In this document: positions 15,031-18,235 of the stretch, piece after piece | Numbering within the stretch: position 1 is the stretch's first letter | Layout: each line of letters begins with the position of its first letter | NCBI GenBank assembly: GCA_031431235.1 | Contig: JANPDA010000450.1 | Location: 1-18,235, forward strand | DNA: 18,235 bases | Direction of reading: 5' to 3' | Source: JANNSW01 sp031431235 | Lineage (GTDB): Bacteria > Pseudomonadota > Alphaproteobacteria > Rhizobiales > Hyphomicrobiaceae | Made by a program: the position numbers and the translations under genes | Notes under the pieces: generated by a model | Database searches by the model: none | What the model saw: only the letters and a program-made list of their open reading frames with translations | Told to the model about the DNA's origin: nothing

Positions 15031-15471
15031 TCAGCCGTTGGCGCAGCTGTAATAGCGCGAGCGCCAATAGCGGCTGCCGGTTGCATTCCACCTGCGGTGG
15101 AAGACCTGGCAATCATTGTTCCCGCCCAGGTAGATCGACAGCCCGGGAATGTTGAGGCCGATCGAAGGACCGTAGGTGCGATACCGGCGGTGGTTGTTGT
15201 AGCTGTAGTATCTGTAATCGTCATTGCTGTAGTAATTGTTGTTGTAGCCGTAGTAGCGCTGAAAGTGATGGCGCCTGACATGATGACCGCGATTGCTCGA
15301 AAAGCGCCTCGAACGGTTGACGTGCCTCGCATTCGCCCCGACGACATAGTTGTGCCGAGGATTGTCCACACCGCCACGCGACTCGGCCGATTCGGCCGAG
15401 CCGACGGCCCCCATCAGGCTGATCAAGGCCGCCGCGCTTGCGACCATGAATCTCTTTGAGATGTTGATCAT
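15031..15471 (-). CDS. Secreted Tyr/Asn/Arg-rich protein of unknown function
   Basis: A 146-residue protein with a signal peptide (MINISKRFMVASAAALISLM, cleavage near residues 26-29). A basic stretch (HVNRSRRFSSNRGHHVRRHH) follows, then a low-complexity Tyr/Asn/Arg segment at about 72-100 with YYGYNNNYYSNDDYRYYSYN, a short hydrophobic conserved-looking part (GPSIGLNIPGLSIYLGG), and a C-terminal Trp/Arg/Tyr segment carrying the only two cysteines. I do not recognise the family. The layout recalls small exported Rhizobiales proteins with aromatic-rich repeats. The two cysteines could form a disulphide in the periplasm. The ATG at 15471 has GGAG nine bases upstream. An EcfG promoter lies at 15601-15625, giving an AT-rich leader of about 120 bases. 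Confidence 0.82.
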   Translation of the reverse strand: MINISKRFMVASAAALISLMGAVGSAESAESRGGVDNPRHNYVVGANARHVNRSRRFSSNRGHHVRRHHFQRYYGYNNNYYSNDDYRYYSYNNHRRYRTYGPSIGLNIPGLSIYLGGNNDCQVFHRRWNATGSRYWRSRYYSCANG

Positions 15472-15600
15472 GTTTCGTGCTCCATTTCTCTGGTGGGTTC
15501 GACCCTGATGTCACTCTATTGCGTTTTATCGGAATCTATCCGGGATATGATGTATTTGTTCTTTCCATATCCATGAACGCTCCAAACTTCACTCAATTTT

Positions 15601-15625
15601 AACGCACCAGAGTGGAGCTCGTTCC
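15601..15625 (-). promoter_or_regulatory. EcfG-type promoter of the Tyr/Asn-rich protein
   Basis: On the minus strand GGAAC (15625-15621), 16-base spacer, CGTT (15604-15601), exact consensus. It lies between the stop of the SOUL gene (15672) and the Tyr/Asn-rich gene (ATG 15471). The leader (15472-15594) is clearly more AT-rich than the surroundings. Confidence 0.78.
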
Positions 15626-15671
15626 CGAGTATTTTCTTCAACACTATCTTGTCGACACTGCCCGAGCCCTA

Positions 15672-16343
15672 CTAGGCCGGCTCGATTCGCACCGGAATCA
15701 TGATCTCGTTGCGCCGCATGAACCAGAGCGTCCATGGCGGATTGTAGCGCGCCAGCGATGCCGGCCCGATCGCCTTCAGCTGGCGGGCAGCGAGGAAATC
15801 GACCAACTCGGTCGTCTTGCGCTGGATGTCCTTCTGGGGAGCGAGGCCAGAGAAGCGTACGACCGCGACGCGAGCCGCCGGCTGGCTCCGCAATTGCACC
15901 CTGGGGTCGTTCGGCACGGGCAGCGACTGGAGCGTGTAGGTCTCGGGCATGACGAAGCGGATGATCCAGCTTCCGGCTTGCCCGGTCTGCAGCACTGGCG
16001 CCGTCATGGCGATCTCGTCAGCTGCGACCGGACCCTGGACGACGGGGGCGGTCATCGCGATGGACTGCCGGCGCGTGTTGCCGCCGAAGATGTAGCCGGC
16101 GAGCAGCCGGAAGCCGGCGTTCGCGGCCGCGAAGCGCTCGCCCTCGACCGTCACCTCCGCCACGACCAGCGCGGGATAGTCGCGCACCTCGAACGCTCCC
16201 TGCCGGAGCACGAGAGTGAAGTCGGGCTCGTCTGCGGCCATGGCGGTACCTCCGGAAAGTGTGACCGCGACCAACAGGCCGAGGGCTACGCGTTTGCAGA
16301 TTGCAGGCAGGTTGGCAGGCGCGCTGGCGAAGCTGCTGGTCAT
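15672..16343 (-). CDS. Exported SOUL family heme-binding-type protein
   Basis: A 223-residue protein with a signal peptide (residues ~1-36, ending GGTAMA). A SOUL/HEBP domain follows, with the characteristic opening FEVRDYPALVVAEVTVEG, the FRLLAGYIFGGN segment, the repeated IAMTAPV motif (two copies), FVMPETYTLQSLPVPNDPRV, and a closing LARYNPPWTLWFMRRNEI. SOUL proteins bind heme or related tetrapyrroles in eukaryotes; exported bacterial ones are uncharacterised and heme binding is not assured. The ATG at 16343 is preferred because the signal peptide begins there and AAGG lies about seven bases upstream; the open frame extends to 16508 with non-conserved sequence. No exact EcfG promoter precedes it; a close match with CGTC as -10 lies at 16562-16587. 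Confidence 0.9.
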   Translation of the reverse strand: MTSSFASAPANLPAICKRVALGLLVAVTLSGGTAMAADEPDFTLVLRQGAFEVRDYPALVVAEVTVEGERFAAANAGFRLLAGYIFGGNTRRQSIAMTAPVVQGPVAADEIAMTAPVLQTGQAGSWIIRFVMPETYTLQSLPVPNDPRVQLRSQPAARVAVVRFSGLAPQKDIQRKTTELVDFLAARQLKAIGPASLARYNPPWTLWFMRRNEIMIPVRIEPA

Positions 16344-16664
16344 GTCGTTGCCTTTGCAGGTCATGGGCTCTGGGGGTTGATACGGTCGACCCCGTGCGGT
16401 CGGATGCAGGGCGCAGGCACCCACCGGCGGCTTGCTCATCCACACATCAGGGCGACCATTGCGCGACGCCGATCGTGCGGTCGACCTCGCCGCCCGCTCC
16501 GCCCTCATTCACCCAGGCGCCAATGCAATCGTCGAGGTCGATAGCGGCTTGCTGGCCAGGAGACGCGCGCGATGAGTCGATTGTTCCACGCTGCGTGGAC
16601 GCGACGCGGGGCTCGGCCCTACCGCCAGACCCGATCGGCAGCGGGATGCGTCGGGGGCCGAGCA
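16344..16664. other. Intergenic stretch between SOUL and dps
   Basis: About 320 bases with no recognised gene. It holds the dps downstream hairpin at its high end and a near-match to an EcfG promoter (GGAAC-N17-CGTC, minus strand, 16562-16587) that could serve the SOUL gene with a leader of some 210 bases. An open minus-strand frame (to 16447) runs through the region but overlaps the dps 3' end and lacks a ribosome binding site. Confidence 0.45.
16611..16663 (-). terminator. Hairpin after dps
   Basis: Inverted arms GCTCGGCCC (16611-16619) and its complement (16655-16663) pair over a loop of about 35 bases that can itself fold. It begins immediately after the dps stop codon at 16665. No U-tract follows on the minus strand, so it may be a 3'-end stabiliser rather than a strong terminator. 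Confidence 0.4.
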
Positions 16665-17156
16665 TCATTCGCGCTTCGGCGCGGTATGGGACTCGACGAA
16701 CCACAGCTGCTGATCGACGCCACGCGAAATCTCGGTCAGCAGATCGGCCGTCGCCAGATCGCCGAACGTGGTCACCTGTCCGATCGCCTCACGCACCGAT
16801 TCCCCGAACGCCGCCAGACTTCCCGCGGCGGCGGAGGCGTGCTGCTTCACATCGGCAATGCCAAGCGCCTCGGGCAGCAGAAACGAGTGCTTTGCCGCGG
16901 TTTGAACGGTGCCATTGGCCTCGCCGCCGAGCCCGCCGGCGCGCTCGGCAATCAGGTCGGAGTAGCCTTCGACCTCCTCCGCGACCTTGTCGAACAGCTC
17001 GTGAATCGCAAAGAAGCCCGGTCCCCGCACATTCCAATGGGCCTGCTTCAACTGGGCATGCAGGTCGATCGCCGCTGCCAGATGCTTGTTCAAGACCTCG
17101 ACCGATTGGGCCCGGACATTGGCAGACAGCGTGTTGTGGGTCGGATGCATGGTCAT
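16665..17156 (-). CDS. dps: Dps family ferroxidase / DNA-protecting protein
   Basis: A 163-residue ferritin-like protein. The Dps inter-subunit ferroxidase signature is intact: H40 (KQAHWNVRG), H52 and D56 (FFAIHELFDKV) and E60, followed by LIAERAGGLGG. Dps assembles into 12-subunit cages that oxidise ferrous iron with hydrogen peroxide and, in many species, coat DNA during starvation. The N-terminus is short with few lysines, so DNA binding is uncertain. The ATG at 17156 has AGGAGA seven bases ahead; a second ATG two codons on is possible. In several Alphaproteobacteria dps belongs to the EcfG regulon, but no GGAAC-type promoter lies between it and the upstream small gene. Confidence 0.93.
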   Translation of the reverse strand: MTMHPTHNTLSANVRAQSVEVLNKHLAAAIDLHAQLKQAHWNVRGPGFFAIHELFDKVAEEVEGYSDLIAERAGGLGGEANGTVQTAAKHSFLLPEALGIADVKQHASAAAGSLAAFGESVREAIGQVTTFGDLATADLLTEISRGVDQQLWFVESHTAPKRE

Positions 17157-17230
17157 GCTGATGTCTCCTGGTGTGAATAAGTGTAGTAGTGGTTGGATCG
17201 CGAGCGCACGGGGCTCGGGCGTTACAACTC

Positions 17231-17258
17231 AAAAAAACAGCAACGAAATCTGGTGCTG
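17231..17258 (-). terminator. Probable intrinsic terminator of the 40-aa peptide gene
   Basis: On the minus strand a short stem (CAGCA/TGCTG, extendable by G-U and A-U pairs into the tract) with an 11-base loop runs straight into seven U (plus-strand A-tract 17231-17237). The stem is weak, so some read-through into dps, which starts 75 bases further on, is plausible. Confidence 0.5.
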
Positions 17259-17329
17259 CTTCCTTTTGATGTCGGATCAACTCGCCACAACGCGTGTGCC
17301 AGCTTGCCGGAGCGAGGAGCCGGCGCGGC

Positions 17330-17452
17330 CTATTGCAGAGCGAGCGCCTGGGCAAGCGCGGTCGCCGCTGTCACGGCCGCGACCGACAAGCCGGCGATCA
17401 CGGACAAGAGCCAGAAGATCTCTCGAAGCTCTTCGCGTATGCTGATCCACAT
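17330..17452 (-). CDS. Small 40-residue membrane peptide
   Basis: An uncalled short gene. The 40 residues begin MWISIREELREIFWLL, an amphipathic, charged N-terminal helix, followed by one probable membrane span at about residues 13-37 (LLSVIAGLSVAAVTAATALA) and end at TAG. Support comes from AGGAGA (17464-17459) six bases before the ATG, a stop codon upstream in the same frame, an exact EcfG promoter further upstream (17690-17714), and a probable terminator at 17231-17258. I do not recognise the family; single-span small proteins are common but often missed in stress regulons. It precedes dps by 173 bases on the same strand and could be partly co-transcribed with it. Confidence 0.6.
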   Translation of the reverse strand: MWISIREELREIFWLLSVIAGLSVAAVTAATALAQALALQ

Positions 17453-17689
17453 GCTCACTCTCCTGGAGAAAACCACCGATGCAGGCAGTCATCGGCAGCG
17501 CGCTGCGCTGCGACGCGACCGCTTCGACGACTTGCCGGCTGCAGGTGCGATGTCGGGTCGTTGCTCGAAGTACAGGCGGCGTCAGCGGCAACCGTCAGTC
17601 CGACCGCAGGGTTGAAGCCCGGCACTCGACTTCAGGCTCTGCCGTCACGCGTCCCGATCCCTCGATGATCAATCGTCTCGAGGCTGTAA

Positions 17690-17714
17690 AACGCCCGACA
17701 GAGCGGTTTGTTCC
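17690..17714 (-). promoter_or_regulatory. EcfG-type promoter upstream of the 40-aa peptide gene
   Basis: On the minus strand GGAAC (17714-17710), 16-base spacer, CGTT (17693-17690), exact consensus. Transcription would begin near 17683, leaving a leader of about 230 bases before the ATG at 17452, long enough to hold an additional RNA element. Confidence 0.7.
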
Positions 17715-18083
17715 GGCCTAGGAGCCGGTCCGATTGGGCGGTTGCTCTGCTGGCGCGGTTCGTCGTAGCGCCGATTCGCGGTCAGCTACACGAGCGGTCT
17801 GGGCCCGCCGCCGTTCGACCCGCGCCAAGGCGGGGTTGATACTGCACGCCGTTCAGGGGTCGAAGTTCCGCGCCGATTGACACTGCGCGCCCACGACAGC
17901 GTGAGCGAGGCACGAGCATCGCTTGGGCGGTATCTCGATCAAGCTTAGGACAATCCGAACAACGACTGCTCCGTCTTCCCGGACGATCGGAGCCCTGGCC
18001 TATCGCCGGGGAGATTGATCCGGGATCCAGCGCAAGAAGCGGCGAAGCCGCAACATATTGGGCCTTCGGCACTTTTCATGGGG

Positions 18084-18120
18084 TCCCGGCTCCGCGCTCC
18101 CGCTGGTCGCTTGGCCGGGA
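18084..18120. repeat. Short REP-like palindrome
   Basis: Arms TCCCGGC (18084-18090) and GCCGGGA (18114-18120) flank a 23-base GC-rich centre. The sequence resembles the GC-rich extragenic palindromes scattered through Rhizobiales genomes, but only one copy is in the window, so its repetitive nature cannot be shown here. Confidence 0.3.
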
Positions 18121-18235
18121 AAACGGCTGGGCCGACTGCATACGCTTCAATTCGATTCGTTTAGTGTCGTCGGTGTCCTTACTCCAGAAAGAGAAGCCTG
18201 CTGCCGATCAGCTCGGCAGCCCAACCCCGGCAGAC

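Larger units (their letters stand above)
17453..18235. other. Gene-poor 3' end of the window
   Basis: No recognisable protein gene in 783 bases. It contains the leader of the 40-aa peptide gene, with a hairpin at 17476-17495 (CCGATG/CATCGG) just upstream of its ribosome binding site, the EcfG promoter at 17690-17714, and a short palindrome at 18084-18120. A 96-codon minus-strand frame (17782-18072) has no ribosome binding site and an unconvincing composition. The frame may hold the end or promoter of a gene beyond the window. Confidence 0.5.

Noticed and set aside
16562..16587. EcfG-like promoter GGAAC-N17-CGTC for the SOUL gene
   Set aside because: The last -10 base differs from the conserved T and the leader would be over 200 bases; kept only as a near-match.
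16447..16704. 85-codon minus-strand frame between dps and SOUL
   Set aside because: Overlaps the dps 3' end, lacks a ribosome binding site, and shows no domain, although its last 30 residues look moderately protein-like.
17157..17329. EcfG promoter directly before dps
   Set aside because: I looked for GGAAC with CGTT at 16-17 bases on the minus strand and found none; no convincing sigma-70 pair either.
17845..17869. Minus-strand GGAAC-N16-CGTG
   Set aside because: The -10 lacks GTT and no gene or terminator follows at a sensible distance.
17782..18072. 96-codon minus-strand frame
   Set aside because: No ribosome binding site and Arg/Ser/Pro/Gly-rich composition typical of chance frames in GC-rich DNA.
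1..18235. CRISPR arrays, tRNA or rRNA genes, insertion sequences
   Set aside because: No regularly spaced direct repeats, no tRNA-like cloverleaf or rRNA sequence, and no transposase or integrase frame were seen.

Overview
The window comes from a high-GC alphaproteobacterium, most likely of the Rhizobiales or a near relative; I cannot name a genus. Two things point there. One is a complete PhyR-NepR-EcfG general stress response (GSR) core, a regulatory system confined to Alphaproteobacteria. The other is a very large cyclic beta-1,2-glucan synthase of the NdvB/ChvB type.

Layout. Positions 1-633 hold no convincing gene, only a perfect 17-bp inverted repeat. Positions 634-2441 carry a candidate small RNA (sRNA A), a secreted PRC-barrel protein, a second candidate small RNA on the minus strand (sRNA B), a DUF1328 membrane peptide and a CsbD-like protein. 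Positions 2566-5106 carry a YciE/DUF892 ferritin-like protein (minus), phyR (minus) and, divergently, nepR-ecfG (plus). Positions 5218-6090 carry a secreted CHRD-domain protein and a GlsB/YeaQ-type membrane protein. Positions 6350-14908 are one 2852-residue cyclic glucan synthase. Positions 15031-17452, all minus strand, carry a secreted Tyr/Asn/Arg-rich protein, a SOUL heme-binding-type protein, Dps and a previously uncalled 40-residue membrane peptide. The last ~780 bases hold no recognisable gene beyond the leader of that peptide.

The unifying signal is the EcfG promoter. I find ten exact GGAAC-N16/17-CGTT matches plus one close match (GGAAC-N16-GGTT). All lie in intergenic or leader positions with sensible orientation, and I found none inside the 8.6-kb synthase gene. 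They precede both candidate sRNAs, the PRC-barrel gene, DUF1328 (two promoters), yciE, phyR, nepR-ecfG, the CHRD gene, the Tyr/Asn-rich protein and the 40-aa peptide. The region therefore reads as a stress-response island in which the master regulator sits among its own targets. In the known circuit phosphorylated PhyR sequesters the anti-sigma factor NepR, which frees EcfG. EcfG would then transcribe the core itself, the iron/oxidative and envelope proteins, and two structured RNAs.

The most novel elements are the two putative EcfG-driven sRNAs. Each has a consensus promoter, several perfect hairpins, an anti-Shine-Dalgarno-like C/U-rich segment and an intrinsic terminator, and neither has a credible reading frame. 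I could not run folding or database searches, so they remain predictions from sequence.
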